Below, piece by piece: positions 8,317-17,449 of a stretch of 64,000 nt of DNA (its first letter is position 1; each line of letters opens with the position of its first letter). Origin of the DNA: JAXLWB01 sp046328715 (GTDB lineage: Bacteria > Chloroflexota > Anaerolineae > Caldilineales > Caldilineaceae); the NCBI GenBank assembly GCA_046328715.1, contig JAXLWB010000051.1, forward strand, positions 5,193-69,192. Direction: 5' to 3'. The position numbers and the translations under genes were made by a program. Below the pieces are notes generated by a model. It ran no database searches. It saw only the letters and a list, made by a program, of their open reading frames with translations, and was not told where the DNA came from.

Positions 8317-9504
8317 TCACCTCGCCGTCACCAACTCCTGCTGTGCCGCCCATTGTCCGATATCATGTCGATTGATCGCCGCCGCCATCAGATCAGGAAA
8401 AAGGTCCGGGGTGCAGGCAAAGGCAGGAATCCCTAGCCCCGCAAAGTAGGCAGCCACGCTGGCATCAAAGGAAGGACGTCCCCGATCATCGAGCGCCAAT
8501 AGTGAGATGAATTGTACGCCCGCAGTCTGAATAGCCGCCACCCGTTTGAACATCTCCTGGCGATTGCCACCTTCGTAGAGGTCACTGATCAGAATCAGAA
8601 TTGTCTCTTGCGGCTGCGGCAATATGCTCTGGCAGTAGGTAAGTGCCCGGTTGATGTCTGTACCACCGCCCAGTTGCACCCCAAAGAGCAGCTCGACTGG
8701 ATCGTTCAGTTGTTCAGTTAAGTCAGCGACTTCGGTATCGAAAACAATCATACGGGTCTGCACCGCCCGCAACGAGGCCAGCACAGCACCAAAGACACTG
8801 GCATAGACCACCGAGGAAGCCATCGAACCGCTCTGGTCGATGCAGAGAATGATGTCACGCAGAGCACTACGTCTGCGACCAAAACCAATCAGCTTCTCCG
8901 GGATAACCGTATGATACTCTGGTTGGTAGTTCTTCAAGTTTGCCGTGATCGTGCGCTTCCAATCGATTTCGTTCTGTTTGGGATGATGGTTGCGTACGGA
9001 ACGATTAAGGCTGCCCATCACTGCCTGGCGCATCGGGTTGGCAAGTTTGGCCTCCAACGTATCCACGATTCGGCGCACGACAACTCGGGCTGTCTCTTTT
9101 GTCTTGTTCGACATCACATCGCTCAGGCTGACCAGCGTTGCCGCCAGTTCAACGCTCGGCTCGACAGCCTGCAACATCTCCGGTTCGAGCAACATCTGGC
9201 GTAAGTTGAGTCGATCCAAGGCATCCTGCTGCATTACACGCACGACCGAAGAAGGAAAGTATTCGCGAATATCACCCAGCCAGCGTGCCACATTGGGTGA
9301 GGATTTGCCCAAGCTTCCCTGTCGCCCACCAGGAGCAGTCCCTGTCACATCACCGGCATAGAGCGCCTCCAACACATTGTCCATCCCTTGATCCCGCCCA
9401 TCTAGCGAGATACCAATGCCATCCGCCCCGCCGCCCCCCAGGACCAGACGCCAACGGCGCAGACGTTCCAGTTCGGCGGGGGAGTTTTGATGAAAATCAT
9501 TCAT
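8317..9504 (-). CDS. VWA domain protein of MoxR/SWIM/DUF5682 cluster (YehP-like)
   Basis: 395 residues. The C-terminal half is a von Willebrand A domain with a full MIDAS: DQSGS after a beta strand (IILCIDQSGSMASS), the Thr in LGGGTDINRAL and the later Asp in LILISDLYEGG. The N-terminal half is helical, with a Gly-rich start (LVLGGGGADGIGI). VWA proteins of this type act with MoxR AAA+ ATPases in metal-dependent remodelling or maturation of client proteins. It is the last gene of the five-gene minus-strand cluster, separated by about 200 bp from the DUF5682 gene. Confidence 0.9.
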   Translation of the reverse strand: MNDFHQNSPAELERLRRWRLVLGGGGADGIGISLDGRDQGMDNVLEALYAGDVTGTAPGGRQGSLGKSSPNVARWLGDIREYFPSSVVRVMQQDALDRLNLRQMLLEPEMLQAVEPSVELAATLVSLSDVMSNKTKETARVVVRRIVDTLEAKLANPMRQAVMGSLNRSVRNHHPKQNEIDWKRTITANLKNYQPEYHTVIPEKLIGFGRRRSALRDIILCIDQSGSMASSVVYASVFGAVLASLRAVQTRMIVFDTEVADLTEQLNDPVELLFGVQLGGGTDINRALTYCQSILPQPQETILILISDLYEGGNRQEMFKRVAAIQTAGVQFISLLALDDRGRPSFDASVAAYFAGLGIPAFACTPDLFPDLMAAAINRHDIGQWAAQQELVTAR

Positions 9505-9526
9505 AGTGAATTACCGAGTACATAGA

Positions 9527-9690
9527 TTAGGAGATTGCACCACAGTACATGATTTCCTGACCTTCTAACTTGAAAATAGCGTCACTGATAAAACTTTCGA
9601 GAGCACGTACAACATAGACCAATGATCCATCTTTGATTTGCTTTGTCCATAAGAAACCAACCGCTCCTCAGCAATGACAAATCAATCTTC
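9527..9690 (-). pseudogene. Possible relic reading frame between DUF5682 and VWA genes
   Basis: The minus strand holds a protein-like segment ending at 9527 (TKQIKDGSLVYVVRALESF, then KLEGQEIMYCGAIS) with no usable start codon. A second segment in another frame just upstream (DDWKIDLSLLRSGWFL) could be its beginning if one frameshift is assumed near 9645. I do not recognise the family. It may be the remains of a small gene or chance. Confidence 0.25.
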
Positions 9691-9700
9691 CAGTCATCTC

Positions 9701-12007
9701 TCAATCTCTATTTACAAATTCAATTCCCAGCATCTTCGCCACCAACGGCAAAACCTGTTCCGCACGTTTGCTGTCGAATCGCGTATCGTCGGCGTCTGTG
9801 GGAAGCAACGGTGTTGACCTGCCAACTTTGACCAACTCGCCCATTTGCCGTCGTTCAGCATGAGAAAAGCGGGCAAAGCTCCGGCGTAGAAGCGGCAGGA
9901 CCTGGGTGAAATGTTCGCTGTTGATCGTACTAACCCAACGATCCACCACCTGCCAGAGTCGTTCATCATGCACCAGCAGCAGACCACTTTCACCAAGCAA
10001 CCCTTCGATCCAGGCGGCAGCTTGTGCCGGTTCGTTGGCAGTGGACAGCGCCAGCCACATGCGTTGGGCGCACACTTCCGAGTCGAGCAGCCCGCGATCC
10101 AGCAACAGACGGCAGAGCCGTCCTGCCAATAGGCCATGTAAACCGACCAGATCAACTATCTTTCTGAGCACCTCCAGCCAGGATGCACTCCACGCTTCCA
10201 CTTGCAAAAGCTCAATCGCAGCATGTGTGCCAACTAAACGAGGCAACATTTGGTTGGCGGCTTCGTCGTTGAGTGCAGCGCAGGCGACTGGGAGACCAAT
10301 ACAGATACGAACGACAAAACCGTCAACGACTTGAGAGACAGCACCGCTATCCGTCTGGCGCACATTGCCGTAGCGAACAATGTTGGCCAGTGCGGGTAGT
10401 GCCTCCATCAACTGGGCGACATCGGCTGCCAACGCCGCTTGCGCCTGCAACTCGCACATGATGACCGGTACAGCGGTTGGCAGATCGGCCAAAAGTGCGC
10501 TGTCAAGCAATCCACTCAAGGTGGAGAGAGTTGGCGGCATGGTGACTGCACCTTTGGCATCGACGCCTCGTGCCAGGGCCGATGCATAACCCGTTGCGGC
10601 ATCAACCACACTGCTGCCCCAGATACTTGCTTCGACGATACGCACTGCAAATTCAGGCTGCCAGGATAGCTGCCAAACTTCGCGGAAAGTGCCTTTGCCG
10701 CTCGACTTTTGCAGCTTGCCCCAGGCAATCCCCAGCAGTGCCAAACGATGCAGCAGACGGCTGCGCTCCAAATCGGTTGGTTTGCGCAGATCGAGTTCCA
10801 GCGATTTGGTGAGTGCTTCGGTAGGCAGGCGGAGGCGGCGTTGTTCGGCGACCAGATCCCGCTGAAAGGGCGTACTCGGGACATCGTCGGGTACGGCACC
10901 GATCTGTTCGCCCACGATCAACTGCTCATGGATTAGGCGCATAGGCAGATCGTCGCCAAAACAAAAAAGCGTGCGCGCCGCTTCGTTGAGGTCACTGAGA
11001 TCGGGCAAGACACGGCCACGAAAGGCCGCCAGGGTTTCGGCCAGGCGCACTGACTCAATCACACTGGCCGAAGAGGCATCGAGCTCTTTCTGGCGCAAGA
11101 GGTGAGCAACACGCGTCATCCAGTGAACAACGGTTTGGCGAGAGGAATAGTCATGACCACTGGCACGCCAGAGATGCTCATACCAACCGGGGGAAGCAAT
11201 GCCTGCGCCATAGCCGCTGGCATAGGTCAGGCGACTGTAGGTCCAGGGCGTCCAAGTGGCAGCAACTTTGCACTTCGGCAAACCCTTGAGCAGAGTGGCA
11301 TCTGCCTGTTCCGAGGTTGCAACTGTCAGATCACTCAGAGCAGGAGCGTGCCAAGCTCCGCAGACGACAGCGATCTTCTCAAAACCCTCCCGTTGTGCCT
11401 GGCGGATTGACTGGCGCATGTATGCCTCGCGCAGCTGATTTCGCTTCGAACCCAGGTAGGTGTGCGTGGCGTCTTCCTGGCGCAACTCGTGCATGATCGT
11501 ATGAATCGCCTCAAAGAGATCACTCTGCTGGCGGCGCTGCTCGACCCAAGCTTCCCACCATCGTTCACCATCTTCGTAGCCAGATGCTTGGGCAATCCAG
11601 GCAAAGGGATCTGGTAGTTCGCTCAGGGAAGGCGTTTGGACTGTCTCTGTATCGACAGGGGCAGCGGGAATGGGAATTGCTGTTTCTTCGACCTCAACAA
11701 GCTGATGGGCTTGCGGTAGATCGATGAAGCGCACAGGCAATGCATTTCCTAGTGCAAAGCGAATCGCCTGAAATTCGGGTGAAAATTCCGCAAAAGGATA
11801 AAAGGCGGCACGACGCGCATCCTCTTCAGCATAGATGAGCAGTGCCACGGGCGGCTTCATTTGCGCATGGGCGAGAAACGACAACAACGAGTTCGCATCG
11901 GGCGGACCCTCTACCAGCACAATATCCGGTTCCAGCCGACGCAGTGCTTCTACCAATGACCGCGCTGATCCTGGTCCATGATGGCGGATTCCAAAGACTT
12001 GGTGCAT
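9701..12007 (-). CDS. DUF5682 family protein (YehM-like)
   Basis: The start at 12007 gives the characteristic N-terminus MHQVFGIRHHGPGSARSL followed by LEPDIVLVEGPPDA; 34 extra in-frame codons upstream look like spacer sequence. The protein has about 768 residues, the usual size, and includes KIAVVCGAWHAPAL and a long helical C-terminal half. The N-terminal H-H-G-P and E-G-P-P motifs and the G-A-W-H motif resemble a TraB/ChaN-like fold, suggesting a metal-binding enzymatic core, but the activity is unknown. The partner genes (MoxR, VWA, SWIM, DUF5691) flank it on both sides. Confidence 0.85.
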   Translation of the reverse strand: MHQVFGIRHHGPGSARSLVEALRRLEPDIVLVEGPPDANSLLSFLAHAQMKPPVALLIYAEEDARRAAFYPFAEFSPEFQAIRFALGNALPVRFIDLPQAHQLVEVEETAIPIPAAPVDTETVQTPSLSELPDPFAWIAQASGYEDGERWWEAWVEQRRQQSDLFEAIHTIMHELRQEDATHTYLGSKRNQLREAYMRQSIRQAQREGFEKIAVVCGAWHAPALSDLTVATSEQADATLLKGLPKCKVAATWTPWTYSRLTYASGYGAGIASPGWYEHLWRASGHDYSSRQTVVHWMTRVAHLLRQKELDASSASVIESVRLAETLAAFRGRVLPDLSDLNEAARTLFCFGDDLPMRLIHEQLIVGEQIGAVPDDVPSTPFQRDLVAEQRRLRLPTEALTKSLELDLRKPTDLERSRLLHRLALLGIAWGKLQKSSGKGTFREVWQLSWQPEFAVRIVEASIWGSSVVDAATGYASALARGVDAKGAVTMPPTLSTLSGLLDSALLADLPTAVPVIMCELQAQAALAADVAQLMEALPALANIVRYGNVRQTDSGAVSQVVDGFVVRICIGLPVACAALNDEAANQMLPRLVGTHAAIELLQVEAWSASWLEVLRKIVDLVGLHGLLAGRLCRLLLDRGLLDSEVCAQRMWLALSTANEPAQAAAWIEGLLGESGLLLVHDERLWQVVDRWVSTINSEHFTQVLPLLRRSFARFSHAERRQMGELVKVGRSTPLLPTDADDTRFDSKRAEQVLPLVAKMLGIEFVNRD

Positions 12008-12133
12008 AGAGTTCGTCTCATGGGTTGATGCGTGATTCGTGATGCGTGAAGTGCATAGCTTCTCCATTCTACAATCGACAACAGTAGAGTTGACTCTGTC
12101 TGCACTCACGCATCACGTTTCACTTTTCACGTT

Positions 12134-13225
12134 TCACAATTCCCGACATGCTCGATAGAGATCCTTCCAACCATCCCGTTCTTTGACCACTGTCTCCAGG
12201 TACTCGCGCCAGACCAGTTGGTCTTGTACGGGATCTTTGACCACAGCGCCAACGAGACCAGCCGCCAAATCATGCGCACTCAGGCTGCCATCGCCAAAGT
12301 GGGCGGCCAGGGCCATGCCATTGCTCAGTACCGAGATCGCTTCAGCCGTGCTGAGCGTGCCTGTCGGTGATTTGATCTTGGTCTTGCCGTCGCTGGTGAT
12401 GCCGCTGCGCAATTCCCGGAAGACGGTGACGAGGCGACGCACCTCTTCCAAGGTAGGAGCTTCGGCAGGTAGTTCAAGTGCGCGTCCCAAGCTAGCCACG
12501 CGCATGGAGACAATGTTGACCTCTTCGTCAATGCTCTCTGGCAGGGGCAGCACCACTGTGTTAAAGCGCCGTTTGAGCGCCGAGGAGAGTTCGTTGACCC
12601 CTCGATCCCGGTTGTTGGCAGTGGCGATCAAATTGAAGCCTTTCTGTGCCTGCACTTCGCTGTTCAATTCGGGGATCGGCAATGTCTTCTCGGAAAGGAT
12701 CGTGATCAATGTATCCTGGACATCGGAGGGCACCCGGGTCAACTCTTCCAAACGGGCGATTTTGCCGTCACCCATCGCTCGCATCACCGGACTGGGTACC
12801 ATCGCCTTGTACGAAGGGCCTTCAGCTAACAGCAGAGCGTAGTTCCAACTGTAGCGGATCGCCTCTTCGCCAGTGCCAGCCGTACCCTGTACCAACAACG
12901 TCGAATCGCCGGAAATGGCGGCAGCCAGATGCTCGGAAACCCACGACTTGGCCGTTCCTGGCACGCCGATCAGCAGAAGTGCTCGGTCAGTCGCTAGTGT
13001 GGAGATAGCGATCTCGATTAGCCGCCGGCTGCCGACGTATTTTGGCGAAATCATGAAGCCACTTTCCAGTTTGCCCCCCAACAGGTACGTCGCCACGGCC
13101 CACGGGGAAAGGTTCCAATTGGGCGGGCGTTGGCGCTGATCGCTCTTTGCCAGTTCGTACAACTCTTCGGCAAAGAGAACTTCGGCATGTTGGCGCAAAA
13201 CGTGATTCGAGTTGGTTGCAGACAT
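12134..13225 (-). CDS. MoxR-family AAA+ ATPase (YehL-like)
   Basis: 363 residues. Walker A is GVPGTAKS, Walker B region is ARLEELTRVPSDVQDTLI, sensor 1 lies in LIATANNRD, and the R-finger region is SSALKRRFNTVVLPLP. MoxR ATPases act as oligomeric chaperones that insert metals or remodel complexes, usually with a VWA partner, which is encoded two genes downstream. It starts 11 nt after the DUF5691 stop, so it is translationally close. A spacer of 126 nt with GCGTGA-type inverted repeats follows before DUF5682. Confidence 0.92.
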   Translation of the reverse strand: MSATNSNHVLRQHAEVLFAEELYELAKSDQRQRPPNWNLSPWAVATYLLGGKLESGFMISPKYVGSRRLIEIAISTLATDRALLLIGVPGTAKSWVSEHLAAAISGDSTLLVQGTAGTGEEAIRYSWNYALLLAEGPSYKAMVPSPVMRAMGDGKIARLEELTRVPSDVQDTLITILSEKTLPIPELNSEVQAQKGFNLIATANNRDRGVNELSSALKRRFNTVVLPLPESIDEEVNIVSMRVASLGRALELPAEAPTLEEVRRLVTVFRELRSGITSDGKTKIKSPTGTLSTAEAISVLSNGMALAAHFGDGSLSAHDLAAGLVGAVVKDPVQDQLVWREYLETVVKERDGWKDLYRACREL

Positions 13226-13235
13226 AGAAGACTCC

Positions 13236-14810
13236 CTATGGGTTTGGAGGGGTGAGGTTCGAGGAATTCATCCCTCCCACTGTAAATGCTTTATTCATCT
13301 CATGACGAAATTGCACGGTGGCAACAAATTCATCGATTGGACGTGTCATGGCTGCCCAGTCGTCACGCGTCACCTTCAAGTCAATCGCTTCCGTAGTAAG
13401 AGTTGGTGCAATATACTGAGCAATCTGTGCCAATTGCCCATGTATCCAACCGTGTGCTTGATAGTTAAAGGGCAATTGCAGGGTACACTGAAGCGCATGG
13501 GCAAAGAGCCTGGACAACTCTTCACTCCACGGGCGGCGATGATTGAAGAGCAGCAGCGTAGCTGGCTCCTGGCCATCCAAGACGGCGTTCCGTTGGCGTA
13601 AGGGATGTTTGAGCTTTTCTTCGAGGTAAGCAGCCGGCACCGCCTCCAGCACATGGATCCATTGGGCTGGGTTGTGCATGGAGAAGTGATCGGCCAGGGC
13701 GATAGCCATTTCTGTTTCCTGATACAAGGTTACAGCATGTTGCCAGGCGTCCAGCAATAGCTCGCTCCATTCGCTGCGTGTGGCAACTTCCACCAAGCGC
13801 TGCGGAGTCAGATTGAATCGGTGCTGCCAGAGTTGGGTCGGCGTCATCGCCAACATCTGCCAAAGCCACCAGGCGCGCTCCCCCATTTTGTTGAATTGCA
13901 CAGGCACTTTCTCACTGATGCCGTCACGCTGCATGGTGAGTGTACACTCGCTGGGTAAGGTCACCTCGATGCTTTTGCGCAAAAGTCCGCTGACTTTCAG
14001 CAATGGGACAAGTCGCTGGGTTATGCGTTCGCGCAGCCTGGATTGCGGCAGTCGGGGCAACAATTTTGCCGCCTCGTCGCGCACCTCTTTGCGGCGGTCG
14101 TCCAGGGCCGCTTCGAGAAACTCCTCATCAGCCTGACTGAGATTAGTTGCCAGAAGCGCTACGACTTTGGCCCGTAGCGTCGGCGTTTCACTCTTCCAAC
14201 TTTTATACAATAGTTGCCTGGCTAGATCGGGATCTTCGATTCGGAGCTTGCCAAAGGCACGAATACGCTGCTCCTCTACGCCTGTTTCCCAAGCTTCCGT
14301 CAAATTTTCGCCGCTCCCGCTTGCATAACGCCAGGCGGGGTTGAGCGTAGCCAGCCACTCCCCACGCCGACCGATGACAGCACAGATGGCTTCGGCCAGC
14401 GCTTTACGATTTGTGCCTAGTTCGAGCAGATCGGGCAGATGCTCCTCGCCCACGCGCACTTGATTGTTCGCAGCTAAACGCAGCCATTCGCCTAACAACT
14501 CAGGTTGAGTTCCGCCTAATATCATCGCCAGCAAACGGTTGGCAATAACCGAGGCAACTGGCCAATCCTCTTGAGGCAGAGTTGGCAACGATGGTTGGCG
14601 TCGTTCGGCCTTTGTAGCAGTCTTGCGCATCAAGGTAAAAATCGCTGCCTGACTGAGTAGTTTGGCCTCTGGCTCGTTTGTTTCCAGTTGTGTGAAGAGC
14701 CCAGCCAACGGTTCGCCCATTGACAACGACGGTGCTTGTCGACCTGTCCCTAACAGTGCGTTGCTGACAAGTGTTTGCCAGCCATTTTCTAGAGACATAG
14801 GATGACTCAT
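13236..14810 (-). CDS. DUF5691 family protein
   Basis: 524 residues, predicted almost wholly helical, with HEAT-like stretches (for example ADEEFLEAALDDRRKEVRDE and AAKLLPRLPQSRLRERITQR). The N-terminus (WQTLVSNALLGTGRQAPSL) is typical of DUF5691. Its start ATGA overlaps the stop of the SWIM gene, and the MoxR ATPase follows within 11 nt, so it is part of one translationally coupled unit. It probably serves as a scaffold or adaptor for the ATPase, inferred only from context. Confidence 0.85.
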   Translation of the reverse strand: MSHPMSLENGWQTLVSNALLGTGRQAPSLSMGEPLAGLFTQLETNEPEAKLLSQAAIFTLMRKTATKAERRQPSLPTLPQEDWPVASVIANRLLAMILGGTQPELLGEWLRLAANNQVRVGEEHLPDLLELGTNRKALAEAICAVIGRRGEWLATLNPAWRYASGSGENLTEAWETGVEEQRIRAFGKLRIEDPDLARQLLYKSWKSETPTLRAKVVALLATNLSQADEEFLEAALDDRRKEVRDEAAKLLPRLPQSRLRERITQRLVPLLKVSGLLRKSIEVTLPSECTLTMQRDGISEKVPVQFNKMGERAWWLWQMLAMTPTQLWQHRFNLTPQRLVEVATRSEWSELLLDAWQHAVTLYQETEMAIALADHFSMHNPAQWIHVLEAVPAAYLEEKLKHPLRQRNAVLDGQEPATLLLFNHRRPWSEELSRLFAHALQCTLQLPFNYQAHGWIHGQLAQIAQYIAPTLTTEAIDLKVTRDDWAAMTRPIDEFVATVQFRHEMNKAFTVGGMNSSNLTPPNP

Positions 14811-16141
14811 AACAAGACCACCTTTTGCTCAACCAAGGCGCTTAACGGGAGCAAGCAGTCACCGTTCCATTCACCAAAGATCGAAATCGGCTCACCGCCA
14901 CTCAATGCCAACAACTTCCAGGTGGCAGAAAAGCTTGTTGAAAGCGGCAGCGCATTCTGCTCTCCGTCGCTAACCCAACAACGATCTGCTTCAAAAAAGG
15001 GAACAATCGCTTGCAACGTCATCGGAAAACGATCCAGCCAGGGGTAGAACGCCAAAGCCGCTGCATAGTCTGCTAAAGCGCTGTCAATTGTGGGCGCGGC
15101 GACAAAATGGGTAAGAGACTGCGTCGCAAAGCGCTGTTTGATCAAGGCTCGTAATGGGTAAGCGCTTGGATAAAAAACAAGCTCAGCCTCCAAGTTTGCA
15201 CCCACGACCAGGCTACTATCTAACGGCCGCCCATTGACGGCAAAGTGGAGAATCAGCGCACTCCGTTGACTATTTTCGCCGACGAGCCAAGTCCGTTGTG
15301 TACGCAAATTACCTTCTTCACTCACACGTTGGCCTTGGATTAGCCATCGGTCACGCAGGCCGGGCAGCGCTAGCAAATCCTCCTGCGCCGTGGGGAAACC
15401 GATCAGTGAGCGTACATCTGTCTGGGTTGCAGTGGGTAAGTGATCCAGCCGTTTATAGGCTTCAAGCAAAAGGTGAAGCAGGGAAAGCTTTTCGAGGAGG
15501 TGATCTTTCCAGTTCGAGCCGCTTGCTGGAATGGTAGAAAGCTCATTCACACGATTCGCCAGTCCGGGAGCCTGAGCGTCAATCAAACGGGCCACCATCG
15601 TTGCCCAATATTTGTTGGGTTGATTCTGCGCTTGGGCGAGTCCGCCGCGCACCAGGTCGGCTAGCCAGCGTTCAAGTTCTGCGACACCCGCCGCCACTTT
15701 GTTTTCACGGGCAACGGCACGTTTGGCTTGACCGGCAGTTGTCTCTGCCTGCTGTTCAGGCGATTTCTCGGCTTGAGAACTCTTTTCCGCCTTCTGTTGA
15801 GCACGTTTGGCCCGCCCCGCAAGCCATTCACTCACCCAAGCAGGTGGAGCAGTCTGAAGAACAGCATTCGGTTGTTGAGCATAGACCATAAAAAGGCCAA
15901 GTCCATGTTTACAGGGAAATTTGCGGCTGGGACAGGAACAATGAAAGGCAGGCGTGGAAAGTTCAACAATGGTCTGATAGGGTGTGCTGCCACTGCCCTG
16001 ATGTTCACCCCAGAGCACGTCGCCATAGTGTCCGGGATTGAGCCATTTACGGGGCTGGGCCAACTCTCGTCCGGCTTTGGCAGAAGAGGCATCGGGTGCA
16101 AGGGCAACGACTTGTTCGGGAGTCCAAGCGGGTGTGGTCAT
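14807..16141 (-). CDS. SWIM zinc finger protein (YehQ-like)
   Basis: 444 residues and first gene of the cluster. The SWIM C-x-C-x(n)-C-x-H signature is intact in FHCSCPSRKFPCKHGLGL at about residues 80-100. It is preceded by EQVVALAPDASSAKAGRELA and followed by an Ala/Lys/Glu-rich linker (about residues 130-165) and a C-terminal domain of unknown function. SWIM domains bind DNA or protein. The 3' end overlaps the DUF5691 start (ATGA). A TATAAT-like box lies about 50 nt upstream. Confidence 0.9.
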   Translation of the reverse strand: MTTPAWTPEQVVALAPDASSAKAGRELAQPRKWLNPGHYGDVLWGEHQGSGSTPYQTIVELSTPAFHCSCPSRKFPCKHGLGLFMVYAQQPNAVLQTAPPAWVSEWLAGRAKRAQQKAEKSSQAEKSPEQQAETTAGQAKRAVARENKVAAGVAELERWLADLVRGGLAQAQNQPNKYWATMVARLIDAQAPGLANRVNELSTIPASGSNWKDHLLEKLSLLHLLLEAYKRLDHLPTATQTDVRSLIGFPTAQEDLLALPGLRDRWLIQGQRVSEEGNLRTQRTWLVGENSQRSALILHFAVNGRPLDSSLVVGANLEAELVFYPSAYPLRALIKQRFATQSLTHFVAAPTIDSALADYAAALAFYPWLDRFPMTLQAIVPFFEADRCWVSDGEQNALPLSTSFSATWKLLALSGGEPISIFGEWNGDCLLPLSALVEQKVVLL

Positions 16142-16191
16142 GGCAGGTCAGATTCATGTGCAGGGTATAACTGACAATTGAGTAATTGGTA

Positions 16192-16197
16192 ATTATA
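16192..16197 (-). promoter_or_regulatory. Candidate -10 box for the SWIM-MoxR cluster
   Basis: TATAAT on the minus strand, preceded by TG, lies 51 nt upstream of the SWIM start codon. No convincing -35 was found, so it may act as an extended -10-like promoter. The surrounding 16142-16428 spacer is AT-rich and otherwise empty. Confidence 0.35.
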
Positions 16198-16428
16198 CAT
16201 GCAAGAATAGCACAAATGTTCGCATCTGTAAAGACTTTAACTCAGTATTTTAAGCGAATAGTAATTCAATATTAACTGCGATGGCTGTTTCAATCTGCTG
16301 ACATAATCTAACCATGCCGATATTGACCCAACGGTTCTGCATGATTGGAAACGACATGTCGATTCGATTGTACAGCGACGTATGGAGAAGAGTAGTCGAA
16401 ACAAAACCGCCATTCCTGACATTTTAGG

Positions 16429-17409
16429 CTAATGCGCCACTGGCACCGGCGCTCCAGTCGGCACGGTCGCATACACCGGCTCACGATGCGCTGCACCGCG
16501 AACACTCTCCACCGTAAGCGAATGCGCATCCAACCATCCATGTAGCTCTGCCACAATCTCCTCCAACGCTGTTGCCCCACGATAATAGAGCGCGCTGCCC
16601 ACACCCACTACAGTTGCGCCAGCCATCAACATTTCCACGGCATCAACGCCTGTGGTCACGCCGCCCGTGCCAATGATTGGCGTATTGGGGCAGGCTTTGT
16701 GTACATCATAGACACACTTGAGCGCAATTGGCTTGAGCGCCGGACCACTCAACCCGCCACTGCGATTGGCCAGCAGCGTCTGTCCGCTTTCGGCGTCGAT
16801 CAACAGGCCGGGCATGGTATTGACGGCGCAGAGCGCATCGGCCCCGGCGTTGACCACAGCGCGGGCGATGCGCGGCAGGTTGATCACATTCGGGGCCAGC
16901 TTGACGATCACAGGAATGCCAGCAGCTTCAACAGCGGCTTTGACATGGCGTGTCACGGCGGCGGCAGCTTCGGCATCGCCAGCAAAGGGTTCGCCAAATT
17001 CGCTGTGAACGTTGGGACAGGAGATGTTGACTTCGAGAAAATCGGGCTGAGCCTGCGCTACAATGCCCGCTACTTTGCCAAACTCGGCCGGGTCGCCAGC
17101 AAAGATCGAGGCGATCAGGGCTACACCGAGTGGTTCGAGTTGACGTTTGGCCTGGGCGAGCAGTTCCACCTCGGCTTCGGCGCCGGGATTGGCCAGCCCG
17201 ATGGCGTTGATTAAGCCATGTTCCCAGTCGAGGCAGGAAGGATTGACATGACCAGCACGCGGCGTAGGGCCACAGCTTTTGGCAGTAACAGCACCACAGC
17301 CAGCGCGTGCTGCGCGTTCAAGCAGACTAACGGTGGTACCCCAGATGCCACTGGCCAGAATGAGTGGCGTAGGCAGGGTTTTGTGAAAGAATTGGGTAGC
17401 AAGAGACAT
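16429..17409 (-). CDS. pyrD: Dihydroorotate dehydrogenase, class 1
   Basis: FMN enzyme that oxidises dihydroorotate to orotate. The catalytic base Cys131 sits in VNISCPNVH, the class 1 position; FMN contacts are seen in LILASGIWG and at the C-terminal IIGTGGV-x-VGVGSALY region. Length of 326 residues fits class 1B, which normally pairs with PyrK, but no pyrK is present here. The gene lies downstream of the pyrFE fusion with a secreted glycosidase-like gene between them, all on the minus strand. The last 30 residues are Pro/Val-rich and look like an extension. Confidence 0.92.
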   Translation of the reverse strand: MSLATQFFHKTLPTPLILASGIWGTTVSLLERAARAGCGAVTAKSCGPTPRAGHVNPSCLDWEHGLINAIGLANPGAEAEVELLAQAKRQLEPLGVALIASIFAGDPAEFGKVAGIVAQAQPDFLEVNISCPNVHSEFGEPFAGDAEAAAAVTRHVKAAVEAAGIPVIVKLAPNVINLPRIARAVVNAGADALCAVNTMPGLLIDAESGQTLLANRSGGLSGPALKPIALKCVYDVHKACPNTPIIGTGGVTTGVDAVEMLMAGATVVGVGSALYYRGATALEEIVAELHGWLDAHSLTVESVRGAAHREPVYATVPTGAPVPVAH

Positions 17410-17449
17410 GGTGATTTGGGATTGCGAATGGCGGGTTTTTGGATGCGAC

